Of a stretch of 64,000 bases of DNA, positions 51,122-61,931 are shown piece after piece. Origin of the DNA: Desulfococcaceae bacterium HSG9 (GTDB lineage Bacteria; Desulfobacterota; Desulfobacteria; Desulfobacterales; JAUCGF01); contig JAUCGF010000074.1 in NCBI GenBank assembly GCA_030378005.1, forward strand, positions 1 through 64,000, read 5' to 3'. The notes under the pieces were generated by a model. It was not told the origin of the DNA. It saw nothing but the letters and a program-made list of their open reading frames with translations, and ran no database searches. The position numbers and the translations under genes are program-made. Position 1 is the stretch's first letter; the number at the start of each line of letters is the position of its first letter.

Positions 51122-53173
51122 TTATCTTCTAAGTATTTTTAAGGCATGCGCAATATAATAATTTAATCGCAGAAACGGATTCCACCGTAATGCGGTAGGT
51201 GATTGGTCCCATAATTGCTTTTCTGCCTTAAAAGCTTTGGTAAAAGGTTTGTTTTTGCCATGAAAATCATCCAGATGGGATTGATGTTTCAAAGTAGTGA
51301 TTTCATCAGTTTTAGGAAATGCCAGTTTGGTGAACAGTAAGTAATTCAACCACGGCTTTAATCTCCAAAACTGGTAGCCTGTCACTGCGGATGCGGCTCC
51401 GAAACGAGGCGCGGCATCAAAAATACCCCGTCTGAGCGGTTCAAAATATTCATTCTGCTTTAGTTCTTCACGCCCGGTTTCATCATCAGAAGCACGAAAC
51501 ATCAACTCAAACCCGTCATTCGTCAATTGATAGCCGTTCAAGCCCGAATGCGGCGCCCGAAAGGCCTCTTCAAAAATGTCTTGGGCGTACATCACTAAGC
51601 TGCCGGCAAAATCACACCGGTCATAATCAAAAATCAGACCTTCAACATAGTTATCAGGGCGTGTGGCAAAAGGAATTCCCCGACTGGCTCCCATCAAAAA
51701 ACCGTGTAAACGAGGTTTATCCTCTCTGTGCTTCACCGCGTCATAGAGAAAACGCTGAATTGTACCCATCCATCCGACATCTGCCAGCGCAACATCCTTA
51801 TAATCGAAAAAACCGATTTTTTCCAAATAGAGCTGCAAAGCATCGTTGGAAGGTCGTGTCTGCCGTTTGATCTCGGTTTGAAACTCCGCATCTTCAAGAA
51901 TATCTATAAATTTAGCGTAGTATTTTATTGATTCATTTGAATAAAACGGACTAAGCGGATCATCACTGTTCAATTCGTGTCGTTCCAAAAAGGGTGTCAA
52001 TCCTTCAAGATCAAGATTGAAAACTTTACATACATCTCGAAAATCTCGGTTGCCCGGTGCTAAAAAAACAATATCCGCATTGGTCTGCGTCAAGCCTTGA
52101 TAAGCGCAACCAGGGCCGGCAAGCGCCATCCGACTGACATAAATGTATTCAATATCCGGCAGATAATCGGGAAACACAGTCGGCATGGCAAGTTCCCAAA
52201 ATTTTTTAAACGTCCACCCTTCCCTGGACATGAAAAATACTTTTTTAATATTCAGATGACGTGTTCGCTCCGCTATTCCCTGAACGTAGGCACCCACCAG
52301 AGGGGCAAAAAAATGATAACCTTCGTGATAAAGCGCCTGTTGGGGTTGGTTTTCGTTTTCCAGTGGAAGCATCATTTGTTGGAACATGCGGCCATTCCAA
52401 AAGGCGCTAGCCAACGAATAACCATAATAAATTCTGAAAACCAGCTTGCGTGTTTTTTCTGAGGCATCCTTAATTACCAGGGAGCGGATACCAAACTCAT
52501 TCGGACGCGCACCATCTGAAATCGGATTGTCGCCGATATGCAACCAACGCTGGGGCTTCAATCCGTATTTTTCTTTGAGCATCGGAAATGCGGCACCCGA
52601 TGCCTTGGCTTTAAATGTATCTGCCGATGAAACCACATAAGTTACAACATCGGCAAAACCGGCGTGTTCAACCAAACGCCAGAGATATTCCGATGGCAGA
52701 TACATATCGGATACGACCAGAATCGTTTTGCCTTGCTGGTGCTGTTTACGCATCCAATCCACCAGCTCCGCACGCGCAACCAGCATGGCATTTTCAATCG
52801 CAAGTTCATAATCCGTTACTTCCTCTAGGAGCTTATCACTCATCTTATCTTCAAAAATATGTGATAAAAGCTCACGCATAAAATCGGGATAGCGGGCTTC
52901 ATGGTCTTCAAAACGCGTACCGGTTTTGGCGCGTTGGGCAGCTTCAATTTTATCTCTGAGCTGATGAACTTTCTCTGGCTTCCAAAACAACCCATAAGCT
53001 TTGGCTTTGGCTGCTATAAAACGTCCTACTGGCGCCTTTAGCATGTCCGGAAAATGAACTCGGCGAATTAAAAGCGTATCAAACAAATCGAATGATATGG
53101 TGTCATAATCTGCCGCGATTTTATCGGCATATTGTACCAGCGTATTGAGTTTGTAAAATGTTTTTACTTTCAT
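51122..53173 (-). CDS. large HAD-superfamily protein of glycan loci
   Basis: 683 aa. The N-terminal HAD domain has SFDLFDTLL (nucleophile D29), LVVSDMYLP and HIGDNPISDG, as in the haloacid-dehalogenase branch. The C-terminal two-thirds (FFMSREGWTFKKFW, YVSRMALAG, LADVGWMGTIQRFLYD) is shared with HAD proteins beside glycosyltransferases. A sugar-phosphate phosphatase or transferase role is likely but not proven. Confidence 0.78.
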   Translation of the reverse strand: MKVKTFYKLNTLVQYADKIAADYDTISFDLFDTLLIRRVHFPDMLKAPVGRFIAAKAKAYGLFWKPEKVHQLRDKIEAAQRAKTGTRFEDHEARYPDFMRELLSHIFEDKMSDKLLEEVTDYELAIENAMLVARAELVDWMRKQHQQGKTILVVSDMYLPSEYLWRLVEHAGFADVVTYVVSSADTFKAKASGAAFPMLKEKYGLKPQRWLHIGDNPISDGARPNEFGIRSLVIKDASEKTRKLVFRIYYGYSLASAFWNGRMFQQMMLPLENENQPQQALYHEGYHFFAPLVGAYVQGIAERTRHLNIKKVFFMSREGWTFKKFWELAMPTVFPDYLPDIEYIYVSRMALAGPGCAYQGLTQTNADIVFLAPGNRDFRDVCKVFNLDLEGLTPFLERHELNSDDPLSPFYSNESIKYYAKFIDILEDAEFQTEIKRQTRPSNDALQLYLEKIGFFDYKDVALADVGWMGTIQRFLYDAVKHREDKPRLHGFLMGASRGIPFATRPDNYVEGLIFDYDRCDFAGSLVMYAQDIFEEAFRAPHSGLNGYQLTNDGFELMFRASDDETGREELKQNEYFEPLRRGIFDAAPRFGAASAVTGYQFWRLKPWLNYLLFTKLAFPKTDEITTLKHQSHLDDFHGKNKPFTKAFKAEKQLWDQSPTALRWNPFLRLNYYIAHALKILRR

Positions 53174-53185
53174 CTCTCAGAAATA

Positions 53186-54277
53186 TTAAGTTGTTCTATC
53201 AGATAGAAAATATCGAACGAGATTAAAAGGCATCTCAGTCTTGCGGGGAATCTGCAACGGCTTTCCCCTTAAAAGCGTATGTACTTCAACCAGTTCATAC
53301 TCCAGTTCAACTAAACGTTCGGTTCCGGTTTTAAGAATAGGTATCATATCTTTTAAATTTTTGTGAAAAATAAATGATTTGATTATCTGACTACGCCATT
53401 CAAGCAGATAAAGTGACACATATTTGTATAATTTCATAAGCGGTTTTGCATACACAGCCATACGTGTTTTGATTAAAAGCAGTTGAATTTCAATCAGTCG
53501 AGTTACCAAATGATCTATTCGCAATCGCTGATTTTCAGGAATTTTTGCGAGCATATATTTGCGAATGATCATTTTATCCTGGTCACGACCAATAATTGCG
53601 GCCTGATTTAGGGTATTGCCAGAATGAATACGGTAGCAGAGCAATTTTTCATTATCTAGATAAACCACGCCATGAGGAAATGCCAGCATCATGCGAAAAA
53701 TGAAATCATAGTCATGTAAATAGCGCAAAGAACTGAATTTGCCCACTTTTCTGGCTGCATCTCTACGCATAAACAGATTGGATGTAGTCACCATAAAATT
53801 GCTTTTTAAAAAAGCAGTGTAGATATCCTGCGTTTTAAAATAGAAATTGCGGTTTTTCTGATGCCATCCGTTCCATCCAAATTCGGGATTATCAAGAACC
53901 TCATCATTATCATCAATCGGTGTAACATCGGTGAAGATACACACCGCCTGCGTTTTTTTCTGTACTTCAAGTAATCGCGCCAGACGGTTCGGTGCGTAAA
54001 TATCATCAGAATTCAGAATGGCGATAAAATCCCCTTGGGCCAACCCCATCCCACGGTTAATGGTATTGTAGGCGTCTTGATTATCCTGATACAAGTATTT
54101 AATGCGTGAATCTTTATAACTTTGCACCACTTTGGCAGTCTGATCTGTTGACCCGTCATCAATAATAACTATCTCAAAGTTCTGATATGACTGTTCTAAA
54201 ACACTTTCGATAGCCGCACCTACAAATTTTTCATGATTATAGGCCGGTATGACTACTGAAATTAAAGAATTTGACAT
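53186..54277 (-). CDS. GT2 glycosyltransferase
   Basis: 363 aa. ISVVIPAYNHEKFVGAAIESVL, IIDDGSTDQT and ILNSDDIY are GT2 motifs; LHDYDFIFRMML follows. The C-terminal region is helical. It is the 5' neighbour of the HAD gene by 12 nt. Donor sugar cannot be assigned. Confidence 0.88.
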   Translation of the reverse strand: MSNSLISVVIPAYNHEKFVGAAIESVLEQSYQNFEIVIIDDGSTDQTAKVVQSYKDSRIKYLYQDNQDAYNTINRGMGLAQGDFIAILNSDDIYAPNRLARLLEVQKKTQAVCIFTDVTPIDDNDEVLDNPEFGWNGWHQKNRNFYFKTQDIYTAFLKSNFMVTTSNLFMRRDAARKVGKFSSLRYLHDYDFIFRMMLAFPHGVVYLDNEKLLCYRIHSGNTLNQAAIIGRDQDKMIIRKYMLAKIPENQRLRIDHLVTRLIEIQLLLIKTRMAVYAKPLMKLYKYVSLYLLEWRSQIIKSFIFHKNLKDMIPILKTGTERLVELEYELVEVHTLLRGKPLQIPRKTEMPFNLVRYFLSDRTT

Positions 54278-54323
54278 CAGATATATAAATATCAGTTACG
54301 CTGTTTGAGATTTTAATTTTATT

Positions 54324-56702
54324 TTAAACATGCACTTTACGAATCTTGGCAAACATGGCCAATGCCAAACAATAGATTGCCAGAGCGATCCAGATAGTTG
54401 CCTTAAATCCGAGAAAGATCGATAAAATCACGCTCAGAAGGCCGCCGATAACCGTAAATAACCCATTAAGCCCCCACGCCCAGGCGATAGCGCCGGAAGG
54501 TTGTTTTTTAATCATCAAAATTCCAAGCGGAAACGGCATTCCCATAAAAAAACCGATAGGAAAAATCATCATTGCAGCCGTTAGAATGCGAACTGGCGTG
54601 GTTGAAGTTAAGAAAAAATCAAAAATTGTCGTATGGCTAAAAATCAGTATCACTCCCATAGCCAAAATACTGATAAATGGCCAGGTCCAACGTTTGTTTA
54701 TACTGATATTCATTTTCCCGGAAGCAGCACTTCCCACAGCCGCGGACAGCAACAAAGCAAAAACAACTGTTGAGTAGGTATATAGCGGATAACCGATCAG
54801 TTTCATAAATAATTGGATAAAGACCAATTCAATTAGGATAAACCCCGCGCCGAGACAAGCAAAATAGACCAAGGTGCTGCCTTTGCGCGGCCATTTGGTT
54901 TTACCGGCTTTGGAAAAAAAGAGCGGTATAAGAATAAACAATGCTGTAAATATAAGCGATGCCGCACTGGTGACGATCAAATGAATCAAATCCGTAGGGA
55001 TAGAATCGCGTCGCAATTGGGAATTTAAAATAGCAGCAGTGGAATACGTCATAAAATTGGGTGGATCGGCTGACTGCATTTGGCACGATTTTCTTAAAAA
55101 GTTGAAATAGGGCCGATTATCAGTACATGCCCGAACACGATATTTAACATTTTTTACCAGTTCTGAAGGCAAAGAGCCGGAGTAGAATTCATCAGATAGG
55201 AAACTTTTTTCAGAGTCCAAAGGGTCTTCCACCAGTTTAGTGTAGCCCCAGAAAAAATTTCTGATTTCATCAACTTGATCTTTCGTCCATGGAGACATTT
55301 TTATTAGCATAGTCGGCAAATTATCACGAATTTTTCCAACAGCTTGAAATATGACTACATGCTGTTTGAAATTTTTCCGCCCCATCTGTTTCCATGCCAA
55401 TGCAGCCGTTGTCACCATGCGCGGATAGATATGATGATTGATGTGTAAAATACCATTCCCATTTAAATGGCCGAAATATTCCTGGTATGCTTCAGCAGTC
55501 TGCAAATAGGAAGTTGCCATAGCGCCTGTTCCGGCAGCCATTGCTGATGTCGTATGATTACTGAAAATTTGAATGATGTCATATTTTTCCTTGCTGCCGC
55601 GTAAGAAGCTGCGTCCCTCTCCGGTAATGGCATGGACATTGGGATGATTGAAGATATTGCCATTATAGTCGGCATAATGCGTCTTTCCGATGCGCACCAC
55701 AAAATCAACCATCTCCACCGCATCAATATGCGAAGCGCCGTACATCAACGCCGCTTTGGTCTCCTGGCCTCCGGCGCTGCCGATAACCAGCACTTTCTGG
55801 TCAGAGTCTTTTTTTATATAGTTTGAAATATATACACTCTGACCGCCAAAATGGGTCATGGTATGTTTAGGCATGGCAGCACGTAAGGCTTTATAATTGC
55901 CGCTAAAGGGAAAGATAAAAGTACTCTGGGTGCCTCCGTCGTAAGCGACATGTTTCCATCGTTTTTGATCAATAACATCAATTTTCGAAATCGGATCCCA
56001 ATGCGACATTTCAACACGCCCCAACTCCCGATATTTTTTTACCCCTCTTTTTGAGATATGCTCACGAAATTCGAAATAGCCTCCGGAATAGACAAACGGC
56101 GTTATCAGTATGGCAATTCCTAAGCACAATGCCGCGAATGACCATTTTTTATTTTCAGAAAATAAACCGGATGCCCATAATCCGAATGCGGTTGCGACAA
56201 AAAAGATTCCTCCGGGTCCGATACGCGGCAAAAAAGGTACAAGAATAATGCATCCGATTGCAGCACCGGCCAAATCCCAGAAATATAAAGATTGAATTTT
56301 ACCCGCAAAGCGTGAGAATACGGTTGTAAAAATCAGGCCTGCAAGAAAAAATGGTATTGCCAATATCAAATACATCAACTGGAAATAGAATAAGCCGCGC
56401 CACGGAGAAGTGTATATAAGATTAAAATCAAACGGCAGAAAATTCATAAACGGGCGAATAGTAAAAATAAAAATTGCAAAAAGCAGCGCTGCAACTGTAA
56501 TATAAAACCTGACATCGGCATCGGCTTTCAGTGGTCTTAAAGCCGCATAAACTCCGGAAAGACCAAAACAAAACATTGCCAACGTGATAATCATGTAGGC
56601 CATATTCGTGTTCCACAGAACATCAAACACACGAATAAGGGTCAATTCGATCATCAGTGTTGTTAAAGCAATCAATAACAAACCAAAGGAAATTTTCAGC
56701 AT
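54324..56702 (-). CDS. membrane-bound spermidine synthase-like protein
   Basis: 792 aa. About six N-terminal helices, a central spermidine-synthase-like domain (about 270-470: VLVIGSAGGQETKAAL, DAVEMV, YDIIQIFSNHTTSA), and six or more C-terminal helices. The fold binds decarboxylated-SAM-type donors, but the acidic polyamine site is not clear, so a transfer to a lipid or glycan is possible. Such proteins recur in exopolysaccharide loci. Confidence 0.8.
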   Translation of the reverse strand: MLKISFGLLLIALTTLMIELTLIRVFDVLWNTNMAYMIITLAMFCFGLSGVYAALRPLKADADVRFYITVAALLFAIFIFTIRPFMNFLPFDFNLIYTSPWRGLFYFQLMYLILAIPFFLAGLIFTTVFSRFAGKIQSLYFWDLAGAAIGCIILVPFLPRIGPGGIFFVATAFGLWASGLFSENKKWSFAALCLGIAILITPFVYSGGYFEFREHISKRGVKKYRELGRVEMSHWDPISKIDVIDQKRWKHVAYDGGTQSTFIFPFSGNYKALRAAMPKHTMTHFGGQSVYISNYIKKDSDQKVLVIGSAGGQETKAALMYGASHIDAVEMVDFVVRIGKTHYADYNGNIFNHPNVHAITGEGRSFLRGSKEKYDIIQIFSNHTTSAMAAGTGAMATSYLQTAEAYQEYFGHLNGNGILHINHHIYPRMVTTAALAWKQMGRKNFKQHVVIFQAVGKIRDNLPTMLIKMSPWTKDQVDEIRNFFWGYTKLVEDPLDSEKSFLSDEFYSGSLPSELVKNVKYRVRACTDNRPYFNFLRKSCQMQSADPPNFMTYSTAAILNSQLRRDSIPTDLIHLIVTSAASLIFTALFILIPLFFSKAGKTKWPRKGSTLVYFACLGAGFILIELVFIQLFMKLIGYPLYTYSTVVFALLLSAAVGSAASGKMNISINKRWTWPFISILAMGVILIFSHTTIFDFFLTSTTPVRILTAAMMIFPIGFFMGMPFPLGILMIKKQPSGAIAWAWGLNGLFTVIGGLLSVILSIFLGFKATIWIALAIYCLALAMFAKIRKVHV

Positions 56703-56757
56703 TCAATCACCCCTTGGAGATTCGAGTTAAAAAGTTTTTTTTGAGCAGTGTTCATAT

Positions 56758-57342
56758 TCATCCTTTTTGGTTGTCCGTTTCAACAGTTCTCTGTTTTATA
56801 ATAAAGTGAATCATAAATATGAAAGGAACCGTGAGCAGGATTTCAAGACCGACGACATATAAATTGTGAAGGGAAAAAACATCGGCGAGGAACTGGATTA
56901 TTGTGGCATGGTCCAAAACGGAGTGCATCACGGGTGGCAAAATGGGAATCATGAAATATTGGTTTGATAAAGGCCAGAACAACGGAATACCCATAGGCGG
57001 GCGGCCATCCACGGACAGAAGGTCCAGAACAAGATGAGAGCTGAAGATAACGAACATGAATACAAATTCGCGCCCGAACAGCGCTTTATCTTTCCATGTT
57101 AGAATAAGCGCCAAGACCAACGCAAAGATCAAACCGGTGCCCAGACTGTGGCTGATGCCATGATGGTAAAGGTTGGGGGTACCCATCAAAGCTCCCGGAA
57201 TAAAATCCAGGTCTGGGGCATTGGCGATAAAAATATATAGCGCCAATCTTTGCAGGTTTTTTATGTTAACAGGTTTGAGTGACCGGCTCCGATAGGAGGC
57301 AATCACCCATCCGGATAGGGAATGTCCGATAGGTGAAGACAA
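56758..57342 (-). CDS. DUF457/YdjM-like membrane-bound metal-dependent hydrolase
   Basis: 194 aa. Four to five helices with conserved His/Asp (PIGHSLSGW, ANAPDLDFIPG, HHGISHSLG, SHLVLDLLSVDGRPP) match the YbcI/YdjM family. It is common near exopolysaccharide and cell-envelope genes, with unknown substrate. Confidence 0.82.
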   Translation of the reverse strand: MSSPIGHSLSGWVIASYRSRSLKPVNIKNLQRLALYIFIANAPDLDFIPGALMGTPNLYHHGISHSLGTGLIFALVLALILTWKDKALFGREFVFMFVIFSSHLVLDLLSVDGRPPMGIPLFWPLSNQYFMIPILPPVMHSVLDHATIIQFLADVFSLHNLYVVGLEILLTVPFIFMIHFIIKQRTVETDNQKG

Positions 57343-57366
57343 ACTGACTATTTCCTTTTTGTTTAA

Positions 57367-57398
57367 AAAAATGCGGTTTTTGAAAAAACCGCATTTTT
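57367..57398 (-). terminator. intrinsic terminator after the asparagine synthase gene
   Basis: AAAAATGCGGTTTTT and AAAAACCGCATTTTT are perfect 15-nt arms around two nt with A/T runs on both sides. It lies 13 nt past the stop of asnB-like. It can act in both directions, so it splits the locus transcript here. Confidence 0.85.
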
Positions 57399-57410
57399 AT
57401 TCATTTTCTT

Positions 57411-59348
57411 TTACGCAACTTTATCTGTATTCGCAGATAGATAGTCTCTCAAATTTTCCCGGCTGTTATGATCAATGAACATCCGATACCACACTTCAGC
57501 GTTGCACAACAGCCATAACCGGTTGCCATGATCGGCCTTTTGGTTGAGATGGTCTGTGAGCAGATCCGTAATAGCGGACCGGTTTAAATAACCATCACGC
57601 ACCAAAGACGAATCGTCAAGAAAAAGCCTATAAAGCAAGCGGAATTCATTTGCAAGCAAATAAGTCAAGGATGATGAAAAACCCTGCTTGCTTTTAGAGA
57701 TTAATGCCGGCGGAAGCAATTTTTTCCCCAATTCGGTTTGAATATACCGGCGTTTGGTGCCTCTGACCTTATATTCAGGCGGGATGGAAGCGCAGAATTC
57801 AGCCAGCTTATGGTCTAGAAAGGGAGAACGCGCCTCCAGTCCGTGGGCCATGGTCATACGGTCTAAAATCATGTTGGGGTGGTCCGGCATGCGGGTCATA
57901 GAATCCGTATAAAGCATACGATCAACAGCTTGCTTGGCATTATCACTATTAAAGAAGTTCACCAAAATCGCTTCGGGATCGAAAATTCCTACCTGTTTCA
58001 TAAAAGCCTGTGTATATAATTTGCTTTTATACTTATCTGAAAAATAAAAATAGCTCAGGCTTTTGGCATAACGCCGACCCTTTTCAGCAAAAGACATTTG
58101 GTGCATCCACTTGAGTTTGTGGCTCAAGCTGCGGTACCAAAATCCTTCCGGCATACGATCAAGCAGTTTGGCAATCAGACCTTTACGGATAACTTCAGGA
58201 AGCAATGCATAATAGCTGACATAAATATTGCCGTAATAGCGATCATAGCCGCCGAAAAGTTCATCTCCGCCATCCCCTCCCAAGACGACCTTGACTTCGC
58301 GGCGAGCCAGTTCCGATATATGATACATGCACACGGACAAAGGATCGGAAGGTTCATCCAGATGCCAGACCAGGTCGGGAAGACTGCGAATCAAAGAGGG
58401 GCTGATTGTCAGCTCAAAATGGTTCGTTTTGCATTGGTCAGATACGATTTTTGCATGAGGAAGTTCGCTATAATCGGAATAAGGCACATCACCGGAAAAG
58501 GTCTTGAATTGCTCGCTGACAGCACGGCTCATCATCGTCACCACAAGACTCGAATCCAAGCCCCCAGACAGAAATGCTCCCACGGGGACATCACTGACCA
58601 AGTGATATTTTACGGCAGTTTCGATCCTTTGTTCCAGCTCGGACAATAAATCTGGAAATTTTTCCCGTCGTTTAGGTTCATATTGCAATTGCCAGTATGG
58701 TTGAATATCAATTTTACCATTTTGAAAAACGGCCCAATGTCCTGGCGGAAGTTTCCGAATACGGCGGAACATAGATCGTGGGGGAGTTATGATCCGAATT
58801 GTCAGGTATTCATACAGCGCTTGGCAGTCCATCTCGCGCAGTTCGGGTTTCAAAGCCAGAAGCGCCTTGATTTCCGATGCGAACATAAACGCATCACCGT
58901 CATGATGATAATATAACGGTTTTTGTCCAAGATGATCACGCGCCAGAAAAAGCTTCTTCTTCCGACTGTCATAAATAGCCAAAGCAAACATTCCGCGTAA
59001 TTCCTTAACGCAATTTTCACCCATTTCTTCATATAAATGGAGAATCACTTCGGTGTCGCTTTTGGTTTTGAATTGATGCGTTTGTCGCAAACTCGCTTTT
59101 ACATCTTGGAAATTGTATATTTCCCCGTTAAAGGTAATATGAAGGGTTTTATCCTCATTAGACATTGGCTGACGTCCGCCGCTCAGATCAATGATAGAAA
59201 GACGACGATGCCCCAGACCTGCGGTACCGTCGGCGCTGATGTATGCGTCTGAATCATCAGGCCCGCGATGCCGCAACGTATTATTCATCAGCTCAATATC
59301 ATCGGCTGCAACGCCATGAGGATTCATATATCCGGTTATGCCACACAT
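57411..59348 (-). CDS. asnB: glutamine-hydrolysing asparagine synthase
   Basis: 645 aa. Cys2 glutaminase nucleophile (MCGITGYMNP), RHRGPDDSD, and the synthetase P-loop SGGLDSS with VVLGGDGGDELFGGY. AsnB paralogues in exopolysaccharide loci may amidate a sugar acid rather than aspartate. The strong terminator follows it. The 5' end abuts the UPF0104 gene. Confidence 0.92.
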   Translation of the reverse strand: MCGITGYMNPHGVAADDIELMNNTLRHRGPDDSDAYISADGTAGLGHRRLSIIDLSGGRQPMSNEDKTLHITFNGEIYNFQDVKASLRQTHQFKTKSDTEVILHLYEEMGENCVKELRGMFALAIYDSRKKKLFLARDHLGQKPLYYHHDGDAFMFASEIKALLALKPELREMDCQALYEYLTIRIITPPRSMFRRIRKLPPGHWAVFQNGKIDIQPYWQLQYEPKRREKFPDLLSELEQRIETAVKYHLVSDVPVGAFLSGGLDSSLVVTMMSRAVSEQFKTFSGDVPYSDYSELPHAKIVSDQCKTNHFELTISPSLIRSLPDLVWHLDEPSDPLSVCMYHISELARREVKVVLGGDGGDELFGGYDRYYGNIYVSYYALLPEVIRKGLIAKLLDRMPEGFWYRSLSHKLKWMHQMSFAEKGRRYAKSLSYFYFSDKYKSKLYTQAFMKQVGIFDPEAILVNFFNSDNAKQAVDRMLYTDSMTRMPDHPNMILDRMTMAHGLEARSPFLDHKLAEFCASIPPEYKVRGTKRRYIQTELGKKLLPPALISKSKQGFSSSLTYLLANEFRLLYRLFLDDSSLVRDGYLNRSAITDLLTDHLNQKADHGNRLWLLCNAEVWYRMFIDHNSRENLRDYLSANTDKVA

Positions 59349-59351
59349 TTA

Positions 59352-60371
59352 TCAGGCTTGCTCCTTATAAAAGTCCGCGGTTGGGTCGCGCATCGCCTTC
59401 ACATTGACATCCTTGCGGTCCCGTAAATAAAACAGGCCGCCAATAAGACTCAGCACAATCAATAGCGCTCGGATTACCAACATCATCATCAAAGCGGCGT
59501 CAAAACTCATACCAAGGTCCGCCATCACGTAGATAAAGGAGCCGTCAAACAGGCCGATGCCGTTAAGGGAAAGGGGCAGCAGAGCCGCCAGATTGCATAA
59601 AGCAAACCCTAACACCAGACGGTGCATGGAAGTATGCCCGCCCACAGCATAAGCAAGCAGCAGCATCCATGTCAAGGTGAACAGATGAAAACCGAAAGAG
59701 ATGCCAATAATGTGCAGCGTTTTTAAGGAGTGCCGACGGTAGTCTTCTGACAAAAGCAATACATTTTTCAATTTTTGAGGAAATCTGGGCAATGCCAGAC
59801 ACCAGGCAATTGCACGACGTGAGAAAATCAGCAACACCAAAGGCGTTAATGTTACAGTACTGAAAACAAACAACGCCGGCAGAATCCAAACCGGACACAT
59901 CGGATCAGAAAAATAAACCAGAATGCCCCCGACCGCACCTAGAGCGATAAGCGCCCAAATTCCGGTTAAGCGTTCGGTTACAACAGCAGCAACGGCTCCG
60001 GCACGGTTAGGTTGGCGGCGCACCGTTTGAAAAATGCGGTACACATCACCGCCAATATTGCTGGGTAAGAAATTGTTGAAAAAAACAGATGTATAGTAAT
60101 AGCGTTGAAGTTGGATAAAGGTGTAGTGAATCCCATGAATTGACAAAACCGCTTGCCATTTATAGGCACTGATAGCCACGCCTCCGAGCATTCCGGCAAA
60201 AACAACTGTTATCAGGAACGGATTGGCATTCCTGAAGGCGCTCCAAATTTTATTCCAGTCCCCCTGTATTACGATTACACCGCATAAAAGAATTGTAATC
60301 AGCGTCTTTATGATTGTCAGGCTCCGACCTCGGAAAGCTTTGGGCAGAGCCGTGGATAAATCTGCGCTCAT
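59352..60371 (-). CDS. UPF0104/LPG-synthase-type integral membrane protein
   Basis: 339 aa. [39 protein letters not shown] and about eight helices. Third family member in the locus. The stop is 3 nt before asnB and its start overlaps the acetyltransferase stop by 4 nt (ATGA). Confidence 0.88.
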   Translation of the reverse strand: MSADLSTALPKAFRGRSLTIIKTLITILLCGVIVIQGDWNKIWSAFRNANPFLITVVFAGMLGGVAISAYKWQAVLSIHGIHYTFIQLQRYYYTSVFFNNFLPSNIGGDVYRIFQTVRRQPNRAGAVAAVVTERLTGIWALIALGAVGGILVYFSDPMCPVWILPALFVFSTVTLTPLVLLIFSRRAIAWCLALPRFPQKLKNVLLLSEDYRRHSLKTLHIIGISFGFHLFTLTWMLLLAYAVGGHTSMHRLVLGFALCNLAALLPLSLNGIGLFDGSFIYVMADLGMSFDAALMMMLVIRALLIVLSLIGGLFYLRDRKDVNVKAMRDPTADFYKEQA

Positions 60372-61147
60372 TCACGTATCCTTATTACTTTAGCGGGAGT
60401 CCCTACAGCAACAGCTTTGTCTGGAATATCATTGTTTACCATCGCACAGGCGCCAATCACAGCATCTTTGCCGATTGTGACGCCATCTAAAACGGTTACA
60501 CGCGTTCCCAGCCAGGTATTATCGCCGATACGGATCGGACCGGCAGTGTAAACATCCTGGTCCATAACAGGTATCAGAGCGTCAATTTTGTATGAACCGG
60601 CGCTAAGATAGCATCCGCCGGCCAGTAATACGGCTTCACCAAGTTCCACGGCATCCATTGAAACAATAACTGCGTTGCTTCCGATACTGGTGCGGCGTCC
60701 GAATCGGATAGAACCGGATTTGGCGATTATCATACAGTTACGATTAATGAGAACATTATTTTCGAGAACCAAGCCGGAAGGCCCTGCCCCGCGTCCATCC
60801 AACAGACAATTATCATCAATTGTAACGTTGTCTCCGAGACTGATTCGATGAGGGTGTCGGAAAACTGTATTACGGCCGATAATCACTCCGCGGCCGAATT
60901 TTTTAAATAACCGGGGGTACAATTGCTTACGCAAAAAGAAACCGGCACCTCCGGGCAGCGGGCCTAAAACGCTGGTCAACAGTTCATAAATTAAAAAACG
61001 GGGAAATGATTCCGGCCCGCAAGTCAAGGATTGATAGGTCTTGAGAGGTGAAGCATGGCCGCCAGCCAGCTTTTGCCGAATATTGAGTTTTTTATCAATG
61101 ACTTTGATTTTTTTTTCCGCTTTGTTCATGATCGGCCAATTCAGCAA
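60368..61147 (-). CDS. LbH (hexapeptide) acetyltransferase
   Basis: 259 aa. Hexapeptide coils ([58 protein letters not shown]) and [24 protein letters not shown], which is shared with 47273-48058. ATGA overlap with the UPF0104 gene couples the two. Confidence 0.88.
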   Translation of the reverse strand: MLNWPIMNKAEKKIKVIDKKLNIRQKLAGGHASPLKTYQSLTCGPESFPRFLIYELLTSVLGPLPGGAGFFLRKQLYPRLFKKFGRGVIIGRNTVFRHPHRISLGDNVTIDDNCLLDGRGAGPSGLVLENNVLINRNCMIIAKSGSIRFGRRTSIGSNAVIVSMDAVELGEAVLLAGGCYLSAGSYKIDALIPVMDQDVYTAGPIRIGDNTWLGTRVTVLDGVTIGKDAVIGACAMVNNDIPDKAVAVGTPAKVIRIRE

Positions 61148-61155
61148 CGTTGAAT

Positions 61156-61887
61156 TTACTGTTTTTTACGACACACCGCGCCAATCTTTTTGGTAAAAAT
61201 ACGATTATTCTTACCGTAGAAGATAAACGCCGTTCTTAATAGCACCTGTATAACACCACTGAGAAACCAGCCAACATAATTTAACGGGTTTTCGTAAAAA
61301 ATGTAAAGATTCAAAGGAAATATGGTTATCTTATTAAATCCGTCGTTTTCCAGAACCTGCCTCAGACTGTACTCGGTCAATGTGTTGTAATGATCAAAAT
61401 TTTGCGCCAATGCCTCTGCGCCGGTGATAGGATTGGCTCCGTTCAGAGAATGTACTGCAAGCATCCCGCCGGGTTTCAGATTCTTACAGCAAAGTACGAT
61501 AAATTGTCTGATCTCCGTTTTGGTCAGGTGGTTGAGTTCTTGTTCGGCAAAAATCACATCATAGACCGGCTCTTTTTTGGCGAGAAAGTCAAAGGCGCGG
61601 GCTACCTTGCAGTTGAGACGCCGCGATCCGGCATACGCAATTTTTTCAGGATCGGAATCAATCCCCAGTACACTTTCTATACCTTTTTGTTTCAGCAGTT
61701 CGACAAAATAGCCCGGTCCGCAACTGATGACCAGTATGTTATCTGAGGGCTTTAAGGGCATATATTTAAGGTAGTTGCGCCTGTAAAACTTGTTAAAGGA
61801 GCTATATCCCTTTTCAATATTGGCAGGCGCTTCCCAAAAAGAGTCAAAAGGTTCATAAGCGGCAGTTAAATTATTTTCGTTTTCCAT
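61156..61887 (-). CDS. class I SAM-dependent methyltransferase
   Basis: 243 aa from ATG 61887. [38 protein letters not shown]-like and [12 protein letters not shown] are typical. A TTG at 61923 would add 12 residues (EFQTPNSW) from repeat sequence and is rejected. GGGAAAG precedes ATG 61887. Confidence 0.83.
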   Translation of the reverse strand: MENENNLTAAYEPFDSFWEAPANIEKGYSSFNKFYRRNYLKYMPLKPSDNILVISCGPGYFVELLKQKGIESVLGIDSDPEKIAYAGSRRLNCKVARAFDFLAKKEPVYDVIFAEQELNHLTKTEIRQFIVLCCKNLKPGGMLAVHSLNGANPITGAEALAQNFDHYNTLTEYSLRQVLENDGFNKITIFPLNLYIFYENPLNYVGWFLSGVIQVLLRTAFIFYGKNNRIFTKKIGAVCRKKQ

Positions 61888-61894
61888 ATCACTT

Positions 61895-61925
61895 TCCCAC
61901 GAGTTCGGAGTTTGGAATTCCAATT
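61895..61925. repeat. GAATTC repeat copy at methyltransferase start
   Basis: GAGTTCGGAGTTTGGAATTCC lies before the chosen start; its translation EFQTPNS is related to NSEFRIPNSEF. Same dispersed family. Confidence 0.6.
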
Positions 61926-61931
61926 TTCAAA

